This document shows, in pieces, positions 1 to 11,326 of a stretch of 64,000 nt of DNA. The translations under genes and the position numbers were made by a program. This stretch comes from PLA3 sp964592235 (GTDB lineage: Bacteria; Planctomycetota; Phycisphaerae; UBA1845; UTPLA1): assembly GCA_964592235.1 (NCBI GenBank), contig CAZQCF010000003.1, forward strand, positions 62,001 through 126,000, written 5' to 3'. Every line of letters starts with the position of its first letter. Positions within the stretch are counted from its first letter, which is position 1. Below the pieces are notes generated by a model. The model ran no database searches. It was given only the letters and a program-made list of their open reading frames with translations, and had not been told where the DNA came from.

Positions 1-75
1 TACGTGTACGGCACCGCCATCTCCCTCTTGATTCTCCAGCTTCCGTACAACAATCTCCCGATCATGCAGCGCTAA
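1..75 (+). CDS. C-terminal end of a truncated protein, possibly a terpene cyclase/prenyltransferase-repeat protein
   Basis: Only the last 24 codons lie in the window, ending with TAA at 73-75. The tail reads ...LQLPYNNLPIMQR. From family knowledge, squalene-cyclase/prenyltransferase-repeat proteins that sit upstream of MoxR operons in planctomycetes often end in a similar LPYxxLPIxQR motif, so this is the best guess; the fragment is too short to be sure. It ends 47 bases before the MoxR gene on the same strand and is probably part of the same transcription unit. Confidence 0.45.
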   Translation, partial: YVYGTAISLLILQLPYNNLPIMQR

Positions 76-122
76 GCAACTTCAACCCCGCGCGGCCCCA
101 GCGCCGCCACGGAAAGGACGCC

Positions 123-1184
<1,062 letters not shown>

Positions 1185-1232
1185 TGTCACACGGACAATG
1201 AACCGGTCGCGCCAGCGATCGAAGGGAGAATC

Positions 1233-2159
1233 ATGCCGGCATCCAATCGCCCCTATCTCGACCCTGCCGTGCTCGCGCGGATCAGTGATCTCGAGCTGCG
1301 CGCTCGCTTTGTCGTAGAGGGCGTGGTCAGCGGCATGCACGCCAGCCCGTACCAGGGACACAGCATCGAGTTCGCGCAACATCGAGAATACGTCCCCGGA
1401 GACGACATCCGCCACCTTGACTGGCGCGTGTACGGCAAGAGCGATCGCTTCTACATCAAACAGTATGAGGAAGAGACGGATCTGCGGGCGCATCTGGTGC
1501 TCGACTGCTCGGCTTCGATGCGCTATCCCGAGCATCCGGTCGAGTCCGGCCGCATGACGAAGTTCGAGTACGCGGCCACGTTTGCCGCCTCCCTCGCCTT
1601 TCTGTTGACCCAGCAGCAAGACGCGGTCGGTTTGATGCTGTTTGACGACAGCGTGCGAGACGAAATCCAACCGCTTTCGAACCCGGCGCACCTGCAGGCG
1701 ATCATTCACCTCCTCGAGCGAGCCAGATTGGAGCGGCCCACCGACGCGCGGGCGTCGTTCACGCAATTGGCCGGTCGGCTTCGACGGCGCAGCGTGGTCG
1801 TGCTGATCTCCGACCTGCTCGCCGATGCGGACGACGTCATAGCCGGCATCGAGCAGATGCGGCACACCCACCACGAGGTCATCGTGGCGCATGTACTCGA
1901 TCAGGACGAGCGCACGTTCCCGTTTCAGGACAACACGCTCTTCGAGGGAATCGAGTCGGCCGGCGCGGAGCTGTTCGTCGATCCGCAATCTCTTCGCACG
2001 GGATACCTCGAAGCGCTGAACCGCCATCTGGAGCGCATTCAGGCTGCGTGCATCAACCAGCGAGCCGATTATCTCGCACTCTCGACCGCCGAACCAATCG
2101 GCGTCGCCCTGCGGCAGTATCTCGCGGCCCGAACCCACCGCGTCAAGGCGAGGGCATGA
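1233..2159 (+). CDS. DUF58 domain protein with VWA-like fold
   Basis: A 308-aa DUF58 protein. The conserved DUF58 core (G-x-Y-x-G-H, then PGDDIRHLDWRVY) is at about residues 45-75, and a VWA-type metal site (LDCSASM, DxSxS) is at about 90-97. No signal peptide or membrane segment is evident, so it is probably cytosolic. A good ribosome-binding site (GAAGGGAGA) precedes the ATG. It lies 48 bases after the MoxR gene and 63 bases before the BatA-like gene. In known MoxR operons the DUF58 protein is a usual partner of MoxR, taken here as a likely adaptor between the ATPase and the membrane VWA proteins (inference). Confidence 0.92.
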   Translation: MPASNRPYLDPAVLARISDLELRARFVVEGVVSGMHASPYQGHSIEFAQHREYVPGDDIRHLDWRVYGKSDRFYIKQYEEETDLRAHLVLDCSASMRYPEHPVESGRMTKFEYAATFAASLAFLLTQQQDAVGLMLFDDSVRDEIQPLSNPAHLQAIIHLLERARLERPTDARASFTQLAGRLRRRSVVVLISDLLADADDVIAGIEQMRHTHHEVIVAHVLDQDERTFPFQDNTLFEGIESAGAELFVDPQSLRTGYLEALNRHLERIQAACINQRADYLALSTAEPIGVALRQYLAARTHRVKARA

Positions 2160-2222
2160 CGGCATGACGCCACGCTTCGCTGGTTCATTCGCGCGAAACT
2201 CGCTTCGGCAAGGGAGCCGCAC

Positions 2223-4508
2223 ATGCTGACCTGGCTCTCCGGGTTTCTGATGAATCCGGCGCTGGCCGCCGGCGCGTTGGGCGTCGCCAGCCCGATCCTG
2301 ATTCATTTCCTCTCGCGACGTCGGTTTCAACGTGTGCGCTGGGCCGCCATGGACTTTCTTCTCGACGCGCTGAAGAAAAACCGACGACGCGTTCGGATGG
2401 AGCAGCTCATTTTGCTCACGTTGCGCTGCCTCGCGATCCTGCTCATCGCCATGATGATTGCCCGGCCGTTCCTGTCGCGCGGGTCGCTGGCTTCGTTGAT
2501 CGGGGCCGCGCCGCGCAGCGAACGCATCATCGTCCTTGACGACTCCTTCTCCATGGCCGCACGGGTCGGCGCCGGGCAGACCTCATTTCAACGTGCCATT
2601 GATTCGGCACATCGCCTTATCGAGTTGCTCGCCGCGGAGTCGCCGCAGGACGCCGTGTCGATCTGGCGCACTTCGAGCGCCAAACAACCACTGGTCGCCT
2701 CGCCACGGCTGGAAGGCGAAGCAGCCCGCCGGTTGTTCGACGCACTGGAGGGCGCCAAACCTTCGCATTACTCGGCCCGATTCGAAGCGACCTTCGATGC
2801 CATCGCGCAATCGCTTCACGCCGGCAGCACACAGGCTAACGCGATCGTCTACGTGGTAAGCGATTTTCAGCGCGCCGATTGGGCGACCGACGACCTGGCC
2901 CGCGCCCTGACACCGGCCGCAGCGGCCCTGGGTCGCCTTACCGCGCCGCCTCGAAAGACCGAAATCGTCCTGATTGATGTCTCCACCGCCACGCCGGCCA
3001 ATCTCGCACTGCTCGATCTCCGCGCGATGCAGCCGCAGGTCGTCTCCGGCGTGCCGGCGCGGTTCGAAGCCGTACTGGCGAATTATTCAACGGAAGAAAT
3101 AGGCGATCTGGAGTTAAGCCTGTCCCTGGCCGATCAGGTGATTCCGCCCATTCAAGTGGGACGCCTTGGCGCAGGAGAAGTGCGGCGGGAGCCGTTCGAG
3201 GTCGCGTTCCCCAGCGCCGGGTCTTCGATCCTGATCGGGCAGATCGTCGGGGCTGCCGAGCGCGATGCGCTGACACTCGACGACCGCCGCGCCGCCGCGG
3301 TTGATGTTCAGGCGGCCATCAACGTCCTGCTGGTCGACGGCGAGCCGAGTGGGGATCCGTTTCGCGATGAAGTCTATCTGTTCCGCACGGCCCTGCGACC
3401 CGCCGGACGCGCCGCAAGCGGGAATGAGATCACAATCGTCTCCGAGGCCGACCTCGACGGAATGGACCTCACCTCCTTCCACGCGGTCGTACTCGCCAAC
3501 GTCGCCCGGCTTAATCCCGCCGGCAAACAGCAACTCGATGCATTTCTAAATTCCGGCGGCGGCGTGATCGTCGCTGCGGGCAATCAGTTGGATACCGAGT
3601 GGTACAATGAGTCACTCTATCGAAAGGGCGAGGGGTGGCTTCCCCTGCCACTGGGTGAACACGTGGAGTCGGCGGCCCTAGGCGGGCCGCTCCATCCGCT
3701 TGAATGGGATACGAACCACCCGGCGCTTCGGGCGTTTGTCGATCCGCTCGCCGGCGCGCTGCGGCAGGTTCAATTCGATACCTTCGTCACGTTGAAAGAA
3801 GATCAACTCTCCGAGTCCCCCGCCGCGAGTCGCCCCCGCCCCGCGTCCGCGCCGGATCGACCGACGCCTCTTGTTTTCATGCGGCTCAACGACGAAGCAC
3901 GTTCGCCCCTCCTGGTCGAGCGGCGTTTCGGACTCGGGACCTGCATCTTCCTGGCATCAACCCTCGATCAGGACTGGAACAACTGGGCGGCGAGTTTCAG
4001 TTATGTCCCGCTCATGCTGGAACTGGTGCAGCACGTTGCACGACCGCCCGCCGCCCTGCTTCAGGCCACCGTGGGCCGGCCCCTCGTCTGCCCCATTGAT
4101 CCAACCCGCTATACCGATGTCGCCGCTGCGCGCGGTCCTGATTATCCCGTCACCGCCGATTGGCCCCTTCGCGCCCGCGCCGGCGAACGTGGCGCGCTCT
4201 TCGAATTCAACGAGACGGACAAAGTCGGCGTGTATGAACTCCTCCTCGCCACGAAGAACGGCCAACTGCACACGCGCCGCGGCTGCGTCAATCTCGACTC
4301 CCGCGAATCCAATCTCGCCCCGGCCACGCGTGAGCAGTTGCAGGCGGGCATCCAGAACGTGCCGTTCATCTATGTTCAAGACTTGGATTCCCTGATTTCG
4401 AACAGCCAGGCGTTGCGGACCGAGCTGTGGTGGCCGCTGCTTCTGATAGCGGTGGCCGTTCTGATGGCGGAACAATCGTTTGCCTGGTGGTTTGGAACTC
4501 GAGGATAA
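2223..4508 (+). CDS. BatA-type membrane protein with VWA domain
   Basis: A 761-aa membrane protein. The N-terminal BatA-type region has a hydrophobic segment at about 8-28, a basic SRRRFQRVRW stretch, and a second membrane segment at about 62-82. A VWA domain follows with VLDDSFSM (DxSxS metal site) at about 103-110 and VVSDFQRADW as the distal Asp motif. The long middle part contains an Ig/CARDB-like stretch and a glutamine-amidotransferase-like region (FLNSGGGVIVAAG). A last membrane segment ends near the C-terminus (LLIAVAVLMAEQ), leaving a short tail. The RBS AAGGGAG supports the start. The stop TAA directly abuts the next ATG, implying translational coupling. It probably presents its VWA and GATase-like parts at the periplasmic side. 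Confidence 0.88.
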   Translation: MLTWLSGFLMNPALAAGALGVASPILIHFLSRRRFQRVRWAAMDFLLDALKKNRRRVRMEQLILLTLRCLAILLIAMMIARPFLSRGSLASLIGAAPRSERIIVLDDSFSMAARVGAGQTSFQRAIDSAHRLIELLAAESPQDAVSIWRTSSAKQPLVASPRLEGEAARRLFDALEGAKPSHYSARFEATFDAIAQSLHAGSTQANAIVYVVSDFQRADWATDDLARALTPAAAALGRLTAPPRKTEIVLIDVSTATPANLALLDLRAMQPQVVSGVPARFEAVLANYSTEEIGDLELSLSLADQVIPPIQVGRLGAGEVRREPFEVAFPSAGSSILIGQIVGAAERDALTLDDRRAAAVDVQAAINVLLVDGEPSGDPFRDEVYLFRTALRPAGRAASGNEITIVSEADLDGMDLTSFHAVVLANVARLNPAGKQQLDAFLNSGGGVIVAAGNQLDTEWYNESLYRKGEGWLPLPLGEHVESAALGGPLHPLEWDTNHPALRAFVDPLAGALRQVQFDTFVTLKEDQLSESPAASRPRPASAPDRPTPLVFMRLNDEARSPLLVERRFGLGTCIFLASTLDQDWNNWAASFSYVPLMLELVQHVARPPAALLQATVGRPLVCPIDPTRYTDVAAARGPDYPVTADWPLRARAGERGALFEFNETDKVGVYELLLATKNGQLHTRRGCVNLDSRESNLAPATREQLQAGIQNVPFIYVQDLDSLISNSQALRTELWWPLLLIAVAVLMAEQSFAWWFGTRG

Positions 4509-7022
4509 ATGACTACGCAGACTTTCCACATCCTGGCACAGGCCGCCCGCTCCGAGCGGACCGAGAACCAGTTGGAACTGGCCCGCTGGTCATCCGGAAA
4601 CGCCCTGCTTATCGGTGCGATCGCCACGGCGATTTGTCTGTTTCTAATTGTCCGAATGTATCGTCGTGAAGGGCGCGGCCGCTTCTCCGCGCGGGCGCGC
4701 GGCGGGCTGATTGCCATTCGCGCTGCGGTGCTCGTCTTACTCGGCCTGATCGGCCTGGAACCCGTGCTGGTCAAGTACATTCATCGCCGGCTCGACGCGG
4801 TGACAATTGTGCTGACCGATTGCTCGGCCAGTATGGCCCTTACAGATCAATATCGAAATAAAGAAGACGCGGAGCGAATCCGCCGCGTCGGTCTCGATCC
4901 CGACGCCGGCGATGTCAGCCGAACGAATATCATCGACGCGCTCCAGAATGCGGAAGACGCCGCGCTGATACGCCGGCTGGCACATCGCAACGCGGTCCGT
5001 CGCCTCGAGTTCGCTCGCCGACCGGTCGAGCGCGAGTTCGTGCCGCGCACAATCGATGGCGGACCTGCATCACCGATTGTTCCGCAACGCGAGCGGGCTA
5101 CCGGTTTCGCAGCGGCCGATACCGATGCCACCGATCTTTCGGCTGCCGTGCGCAGCGCGCTGGATAAACTCGGTGGAGCCCCCGTGTCGGCGGTCGTATT
5201 GTTCAGCGACGGCAACATTAATCAGGGAGAATCCCTTGAGACGGTCGCCCGATTGCTGAAGCTGCGCGGTGTGCCGCTCTACGCCGTGGGTATCGGCGAC
5301 CCGGCGCCGCCGATCAACGTCGCGGTTCGTGAAATCACGGCGCCGCGCCATGCTTTCAAGAACGATCCGTTCAACGTCACCGTGCGGCTCGAGGCGGAAG
5401 GCCTCGGGGATCAGCCGATCAACGTACAACTGTGGGAGCAGGCCGGTACCGCGGCGCCGCGCCTCCTCACGACGCGATCCGTTCGCCCGTCGGACCGGGG
5501 AGCGATCGAGCCGCTGACCTTCGAACACAAGGCTTCGTCGCCCGGGACGCTTGGATTCGTCGCGCGCGTCGAACCGCTCGATCGGGAATCAATCGCGGCG
5601 GACAACTCCCGCAGCCTCACACCGCCGGTTCAGATTCTGGATGACAAGGTGCGTGTGCTCCTGGTTGCGGGAGCCCCTTCGTACGACTACCGATATCTGG
5701 CGCGCATGCTGGAGCGCGACCCGGGGATCGACGTGAGCCTCTGGCTCCAGTCGGCCGACGTCAACGCCGTGCGCGAGGGCGATGTCGTCATTACGACGCT
5801 TCCGTCGAATCAGGAGGAATTGTTCAAGTACGACGCGATCATCCTGATGGACGCCGACCCGGCCGACTTCGATCCGACTTGGGCCAGCCTCGTCGCAACC
5901 TTTGTCAGTGAGCACGGCGGCGGTGTGCTTGTTCAGGCCGGCAACAAGTATACGGGTCGTTTTTTGCGCAGCCCGCGCACGACGGGCCTTGTGGAGATCC
6001 TGCCGATCGTGCCCGACCCCGACGCGGAAATCGTGCTGAACGACATGGGGCAGGTGCAGACCCGTGCCTGGCCGATCGCATTTTCAGAGCAAACGGCCTT
6101 TGATCCGATTCTCCGTCTTGCCGGGAACCCGGTCGAGAATCGCGCCATCTGGTCCCGCCTGGACGGCATCTACTGGCACTTTCCCGTCCGTCGGGAGAAG
6201 CCCGTAGCGTCGGTACTCATGCGGCACAGCGACCCGCGAATGGTCGGTGCGAGCGGGCCCCACGTGCTGCTGGCAACGCAATTCGTCGGCGCAGGGCGCA
6301 CGGCGTGGCTTGGGATCAACTCGACTTGGCGATGGCGCCAGGCCGACGAGCGGCCGTTTAACCGCTTCTGGATTCAAACGATTCGCTTCCTCGTTGAAGG
6401 TCGACTCGCCGGAGGGCGCAGCCGCGGACAGATTCTGACCGAGCGTGACGAGTTTGAAGTCGGACAATCGGTCGCGCTCACGCTGCGCGCTCTGGACGCG
6501 CGATTCGCGCCCGTGATCGCGCCCGACCTGGACGTGCGAATAGATACTCCGACGTCGATTCGCTCCGGCGACGATTCCTCGCCCGCTAAGAGCGAAGGCT
6601 CGCGGGACGGAGCTCGTACAATACAGGCGAGCGCGATTCCCGGGAGAGACGGATATTACCAGGCGCGATTTAACGCTGATCTTCCCGGCACGTACCGGGT
6701 CGCCTTCACATCCCCCGGAATCGAAGGCGTAGCAGGGCCGGTGGAGATCGCGCGCGAGATTCCCGTGGTCCGGCCCGACCTTGAAATGCGCGGGACGGCG
6801 ATGAACCGGGCGGCATTGGAGCAACTCGCCGTCGCCACGGGCGGACGCTACCTAGATGTCGACGAGGCCCGCACACTACCGGAACTAATTCCCGACGCCG
6901 GCCGCACGCAGGTGACGCGCGAGCGCCCGCGTCCGCTTTGGGACAACGCGACCGTTTTAGGAATTCTCCTGGTGCTTTTGAGCGCGGAGTGGATCCTGCG
7001 CAGGCAGGCCAGGTTGTTATGA
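4509..7022 (+). CDS. Large membrane protein with VWA and glutamine-amidotransferase-like domains
   Basis: An 837-aa protein, the second large VWA protein of the operon. Two membrane segments lie at about 35-54 and 70-92, followed by a VWA domain with the metal motif DCSASM at about 103 and VVLFSDGNINQG further on. A class I GATase-like region (VLLVAGAPSYDYRYLARML, then EHGGGVLVQAGNK) occupies roughly 380-490, then Ig-like strands, then a C-terminal membrane segment (LGILLVLLSAEWIL) and a basic tail. It abuts the upstream gene and overlaps the downstream gene by 4 bases (ATGA). The fold order is the same as in the upstream BatA-like protein, so the two may have arisen by ancient duplication and may act as a heteromer (inference). 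Confidence 0.86.
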   Translation: MTTQTFHILAQAARSERTENQLELARWSSGNALLIGAIATAICLFLIVRMYRREGRGRFSARARGGLIAIRAAVLVLLGLIGLEPVLVKYIHRRLDAVTIVLTDCSASMALTDQYRNKEDAERIRRVGLDPDAGDVSRTNIIDALQNAEDAALIRRLAHRNAVRRLEFARRPVEREFVPRTIDGGPASPIVPQRERATGFAAADTDATDLSAAVRSALDKLGGAPVSAVVLFSDGNINQGESLETVARLLKLRGVPLYAVGIGDPAPPINVAVREITAPRHAFKNDPFNVTVRLEAEGLGDQPINVQLWEQAGTAAPRLLTTRSVRPSDRGAIEPLTFEHKASSPGTLGFVARVEPLDRESIAADNSRSLTPPVQILDDKVRVLLVAGAPSYDYRYLARMLERDPGIDVSLWLQSADVNAVREGDVVITTLPSNQEELFKYDAIILMDADPADFDPTWASLVATFVSEHGGGVLVQAGNKYTGRFLRSPRTTGLVEILPIVPDPDAEIVLNDMGQVQTRAWPIAFSEQTAFDPILRLAGNPVENRAIWSRLDGIYWHFPVRREKPVASVLMRHSDPRMVGASGPHVLLATQFVGAGRTAWLGINSTWRWRQADERPFNRFWIQTIRFLVEGRLAGGRSRGQILTERDEFEVGQSVALTLRALDARFAPVIAPDLDVRIDTPTSIRSGDDSSPAKSEGSRDGARTIQASAIPGRDGYYQARFNADLPGTYRVAFTSPGIEGVAGPVEIAREIPVVRPDLEMRGTAMNRAALEQLAVATGGRYLDVDEARTLPELIPDAGRTQVTRERPRPLWDNATVLGILLVLLSAEWILRRQARLL

Positions 7023-9319
7023 CGCACCAGCCCGAATCAATGCTCGCAGATTTCCGGGCGACGGCGCTCGCTCCGTTCGTGCAGGTCGCGCGCGCCGCGC
7101 GTCGCAGGGCGTTGCTTGGCGCCACGGCGATCTGGCTCGCCGCCCTGATCGCCCTGCTTCTTGTTCAATTCGGCCTCGATCGCCTCATGGCGCTGGGTTT
7201 GGGGCCACGCCTGGTCATCACGCTCTTCGTCGTCGGTCTGGCAATTCGGCACTTTCGTAGACATGTCTGGTGGGTCGTCGCAGCGCAGCCGCGCGCCGAA
7301 CATGTCATCGCAGTGCTGGAGCGGCGTCATCCAGGCCTTCGGGATCGGTTGATTTCCGCTGCCGCGTTCGCCGAGCAACGCGACTTGCCGCACGATGCGT
7401 CCCCCGCCCTGGTCGCGGAACTGATGCGCCAGGCCGTGAAGGACGCCGCGTCACTCGATCCTACAGAAGTCTATAACCGGGGCCGATTACGGCGGTCGCT
7501 TGCCGTCGCGGCCCTGGCCCTGGTCACGGCCGCGTTCATCACCACCTCGGCGCCGAACGTCGTGCGGGTTTTTCTCGCACGAAACTGGCTGTTGCGCGAG
7601 GCGCCGTGGCCGTCGAACGTCCGGCTGACCCTGGAGGGGTTCGCTGACGGCACGCTGCGATGGCCGCTGGGCGACGAATTGATACTGGCGGCAACCGCCG
7701 ACGGCGCGGTCCCACCAGGCGTCGCCGTGGAAGTCGAGTCCCCCACGGGTCAGACACGCGTTCGCGATATGGCCCTGCGGGGCGAGCGTCAGTTCGTCCT
7801 CGATTACGGCCCGCTCGACGAGTCGTTTCGGCTGCGCTTGCTGATTCGCCGCTTCGGTGCCGACGAATCGACGGACTGGTTCAGCGTCGTCGGCGTTGTT
7901 CGGCCGTCCATCCGCTCTGTGCAAATCGACATCACACCGCCTGCCTACGCGGGCGTCGAGCGGTTCGCGCTCCCCGCGGGGCAGGCCGCAGTTGAAGCGC
8001 TGCGCGGCTCGACCATCGCGATCATCGCTGAAGCCAACAAGCCCGTTCGCTCCGCGACGCTTCGCAGCTCGGTCGGACAAGAGATTCCGGCGACCCTGAA
8101 CGGGGATCGGCGTATCGCCGCGACGTTTCAGCCGACTCAAAGCGGTCAGTATCACTTCGCCCTCGTGGATCAGGAGGGGCTGTCCGACCTGCGCCCGGTC
8201 ACGCTGGCCCTGCGACTCATCAACGATCCGCCACCCAAAGTAAAACTGGCACTTCCTGGCGCGGGCGACGCCGTCGTGCCGCAAGCCGTGCTCGACGTCG
8301 CCGTCCAGGCGGACGACAATCTTGGTATTCAGGACGTGCGTCTGGTTCAAGAAGTCCGGCGGGCCGCCATGGTTGCCGCTTCGCGGCCTTCTGGCGAGGT
8401 TGATGCCGAAGCGCAGACCGCGCCGACCACCCAAACGCTGCCCGGGCTTGAACCGCGCCAGACTCGTTACGAACTGAATCACGTGCTCCCGCTCCTTCCG
8501 CTGATACTGGAGCCAGGCGATCAGCTCACACTTCGAGTCGAAGCGCAAGACCTGCAGCCCGCCATGCCCGGCGTCACCGGGGAATCCGCGCCGTCAACAG
8601 CGGTATTGACGGATCCCGCCCGAAGCGAATCGGCGCCCTCGGAGCCGGGCTTGGGGCGCAGCGCGACTTTCACCTTGCGCATCGTTACGGCAGAAGAACT
8701 GCTGGCGGAGCTTGGCCGGCGCGAGAGCGAGTGGCGGCGCGAATTCGAAATGCTTATCAAGTCGCAGGAACAGATTCGCCATCGTGTGATGAACCTCAAC
8801 GACGATGCCCGTGAGGAAGCAGGTTCCGCCCGATTCGCCGCGCAGTATGCCGCGGAGCAACGGGCGCAGCGGCAAATCGCCGTTCGACTGACGACGATTC
8901 GCAGGCAGTTCGAGCAGATCCGAGACGAGTTGCGAACCAATCAGTTGGACAATCCGGCGATTCGCCGCCGGCTTGATACCGCGGTGCTCGCACCCCTGGG
9001 GCGGCTCATTTCAACCGACTTGCCGGGGGTGGCCGATCAATTGGGGCTGCTTGGCGGCGGCGGCGACACGCGGATCGCCGATATCATCGAACGGGGCCAC
9101 GCTGCCATTCTGGAGACCATGTATTCGGTCCTGTCCAACATGCTAAAATGGGAAGGGTACAACGAGGCGGTCACGCTGTTGCGAGACATCATTCGTCTGC
9201 AAAGCGACGTGTCGCGGCAGACGCAGACGCAACTGGAATCGGAGATTGATCGCCTGCTCGGGGGAAGTCCGACCTCGAAGCCCGGCCGCGACGTACCCCT
9301 TGTGGAGCCGCAGAAGTGA
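7019..9319 (+). CDS. DUF4175-like membrane protein with Ig-like repeats and coiled coil
   Basis: A 766-aa protein starting at the ATG that overlaps the previous stop by 4 bases. Two or three membrane segments lie in the first 170 residues (WLAALIALLLVQFG, LVITLFVVGLAI, AVAALALVTAAF). A long region of beta-rich Ig-like domains follows (the ITPPAYAG motif typical of DUF4175-type proteins is near residue 305), and then a charged helical, partly coiled-coil region (ELLAELGRRESEWRREFEML onward). No catalytic motif is recognised. Its position between the VWA proteins and an exported coiled-coil protein suggests a scaffold of the same envelope complex (inference). An in-frame ATG 27 codons upstream exists but lies inside the preceding gene. 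Confidence 0.8.
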   Translation: MTHQPESMLADFRATALAPFVQVARAARRRALLGATAIWLAALIALLLVQFGLDRLMALGLGPRLVITLFVVGLAIRHFRRHVWWVVAAQPRAEHVIAVLERRHPGLRDRLISAAAFAEQRDLPHDASPALVAELMRQAVKDAASLDPTEVYNRGRLRRSLAVAALALVTAAFITTSAPNVVRVFLARNWLLREAPWPSNVRLTLEGFADGTLRWPLGDELILAATADGAVPPGVAVEVESPTGQTRVRDMALRGERQFVLDYGPLDESFRLRLLIRRFGADESTDWFSVVGVVRPSIRSVQIDITPPAYAGVERFALPAGQAAVEALRGSTIAIIAEANKPVRSATLRSSVGQEIPATLNGDRRIAATFQPTQSGQYHFALVDQEGLSDLRPVTLALRLINDPPPKVKLALPGAGDAVVPQAVLDVAVQADDNLGIQDVRLVQEVRRAAMVAASRPSGEVDAEAQTAPTTQTLPGLEPRQTRYELNHVLPLLPLILEPGDQLTLRVEAQDLQPAMPGVTGESAPSTAVLTDPARSESAPSEPGLGRSATFTLRIVTAEELLAELGRRESEWRREFEMLIKSQEQIRHRVMNLNDDAREEAGSARFAAQYAAEQRAQRQIAVRLTTIRRQFEQIRDELRTNQLDNPAIRRRLDTAVLAPLGRLISTDLPGVADQLGLLGGGGDTRIADIIERGHAAILETMYSVLSNMLKWEGYNEAVTLLRDIIRLQSDVSRQTQTQLESEIDRLLGGSPTSKPGRDVPLVEPQK

Positions 9320-11295
9320 TGCAATTCCACCGCGATCGGCGTTGTTCCGCACACCTCGCACTCCTTTGCGCGCTGGCCCTGGCCGTGCCGCGCGCGCCCG
9401 TGCTGGCATGGCAGGATGCCGCGCCGTCGCCCGAAGGAGCCGCGACCGATCGAAGCCCCGGCCCCGGCGAAGCCCAACCCTTGACCGAGCGTCAGGCCCT
9501 GGTCCGCGATCGCGTCACGCGGCTGGAAGATCGCATGTTTCAGCTTCACGAGGCGCTTCGAAAGAACGAGCCGGAAAAGGCACAGAAGCTTCTAAGTACG
9601 CTGGGCGCCTCGCGAAGCATGCTGGTTCGGCAGAAGATCGACGAGATCATCGCGGCGCTGAAGTCCGGACAGTATTCCGACGCCCGCGATCAGCAGGAAG
9701 CCGTAGCCCGTGATCTGCAAACTCTCCTGAAATACTTGCTTGAAGAGCCGGACGACTCCGCTGCGCGCAAACACGAGATGGAACGGCTGCACGCCGCGCG
9801 CGAGTCGCTGGAGCGCGTGATCAAGGATCAGCAGCGCGAGTTGGAGCAGGCCCAGGCTGCCGCCGAGGCCCAGGCCCGCTCCGCCGCACTCCAGGTTGCC
9901 AAACGTTCGCTTCAGGAGTTGGCCGAGCGGCAGGCAGAGCTTCGTGCCCAAGCGCAAACCGGCGCGATCTCTCGTGAGACCGCCGCGGCTCGTCAACGCA
10001 GCCTCGCCGACGACACCACGAAACAGGCAACGGCGCTTCACGATCTCCCGCGCACCGACGCGTCCCCGGCGACCCAGGCCGGACAAGCCGCGCAGCAGGC
10101 CGCCGATGCGATGAAGCAGGCCGGCGAGCGCCTCGATCAATCCGACGCTCCCGGTGCGACGCAGGCGCAGGAACTGGCGGAAGCCTCGCTCAAAGAGGCG
10201 ATCGAACAAATCGACAAACAGCTTCGTGACGATGCGAGGACGCCGACCCCGCGGGATCAGGCTGACGATCAGGAGAAGACGGCACGCGAAACGGAGCAAT
10301 TGGGCGGTGAAATGAAAACCGCCGATCCGAAACCCGCACAGCCAGGCAGCCCCGATTCATCCGAAGAACCGAGCGATTCCGACAAGCCGGACGGCCAGTC
10401 GCCACCCGGTTCGGGGTCGCCCAAAAATTCGTCCGGTGACGAGTCGGGGCAACCGAATCAGGAGATGGGAGACAACAAGCCCCTGCCTGGTCAGCAGGAG
10501 GTCGAAAACGCCGTCCCGCTTCAGCGCGAGGCCGCCGACGAATTGAGAAAGGAGAAACCGAAGGACGCCGCGGAGAAGCAGACGGAAGCGCTCAAGAAAC
10601 TCAAAGCCGCCCGGGACCTCTTGAACGCCACGCTGGAGCAACTTCGCAAGGAGCAGCAAGAGACCCTGCTCGCCGCCTTGGAGACGCGCTTCGCGGCGAT
10701 GCTGGCAAAGCAACTCGATTGCAACAAAGCGACGGTGGCGTTGCACGAGCTGGGCCGGGCGAATTGGAAGCGCACCGATCAACTGGCCCTGGCCGATCTG
10801 GCCGCCGGGCAGCAGTGGATTTCGCAGGAGGCCGACCAGGCGTTGACGATTCTCAAGGAAGAGGGCACGACGGTGGCTTTTCCGCAGATCGTATCCCAGA
10901 TTCGCGACGACAGCCGCGTCGCTGGGGATCATCTCGCCGCGGCAAATGTGTCGGAATTAACGCAAGGGTTGCAGAAAGCAATTGAGGAGGCCCTGCGCGA
11001 ACTGCTGGATGCGGTGAAGAAAAAGCAGGAAGAACTGCAATCGGCGCCGGATGAATCCGACGGCAGCCAGTCGCAGGATCAGAATCCGCCCCTGTTGCCG
11101 GGGTCGGCCGAACTGAAACTGCTCCGCTCCTGTCAGATGCGCATCAACTCCGCCACGACGCGGTTGGACGGCCTACGGACCACCGAGCAGAACGCCATGG
11201 GCCTGGTAGAAGAACTCAAGCGTCTCGCCGAGCGGCAGAAGCAGGTCTCCGACATGGCGAAGCAAATGCACGAGAGCCTGACGCGAACACAATGA
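9319..11295 (+). CDS. Exported, long coiled-coil protein of the MoxR operon
   Basis: A 658-aa protein whose ATG overlaps the upstream TGA by one base (a GTG three bases earlier is an alternative start). The first ~30 residues form a signal peptide (HLALLCALALAVPRAPVLAWQ). Most of the rest is Ala/Gln/Glu/Arg-rich and predicted helical coiled coil, interrupted at about 330-390 by a Pro/Ser/Asp-rich linker that looks disordered. The C-terminal third is again helical, with leucine heptads. No enzyme motif is recognised. Planctomycete MoxR operons often carry such large exported helical proteins after the DUF4175-like gene; the function is unknown, but a structural role with the neighbouring membrane proteins is likely. 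Confidence 0.8.
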   Translation: MQFHRDRRCSAHLALLCALALAVPRAPVLAWQDAAPSPEGAATDRSPGPGEAQPLTERQALVRDRVTRLEDRMFQLHEALRKNEPEKAQKLLSTLGASRSMLVRQKIDEIIAALKSGQYSDARDQQEAVARDLQTLLKYLLEEPDDSAARKHEMERLHAARESLERVIKDQQRELEQAQAAAEAQARSAALQVAKRSLQELAERQAELRAQAQTGAISRETAAARQRSLADDTTKQATALHDLPRTDASPATQAGQAAQQAADAMKQAGERLDQSDAPGATQAQELAEASLKEAIEQIDKQLRDDARTPTPRDQADDQEKTARETEQLGGEMKTADPKPAQPGSPDSSEEPSDSDKPDGQSPPGSGSPKNSSGDESGQPNQEMGDNKPLPGQQEVENAVPLQREAADELRKEKPKDAAEKQTEALKKLKAARDLLNATLEQLRKEQQETLLAALETRFAAMLAKQLDCNKATVALHELGRANWKRTDQLALADLAAGQQWISQEADQALTILKEEGTTVAFPQIVSQIRDDSRVAGDHLAAANVSELTQGLQKAIEEALRELLDAVKKKQEELQSAPDESDGSQSQDQNPPLLPGSAELKLLRSCQMRINSATTRLDGLRTTEQNAMGLVEELKRLAERQKQVSDMAKQMHESLTRTQ

Positions 11296-11326
11296 AAGGG
11301 CCGCGGCCGACGCCGCGCACTGCACG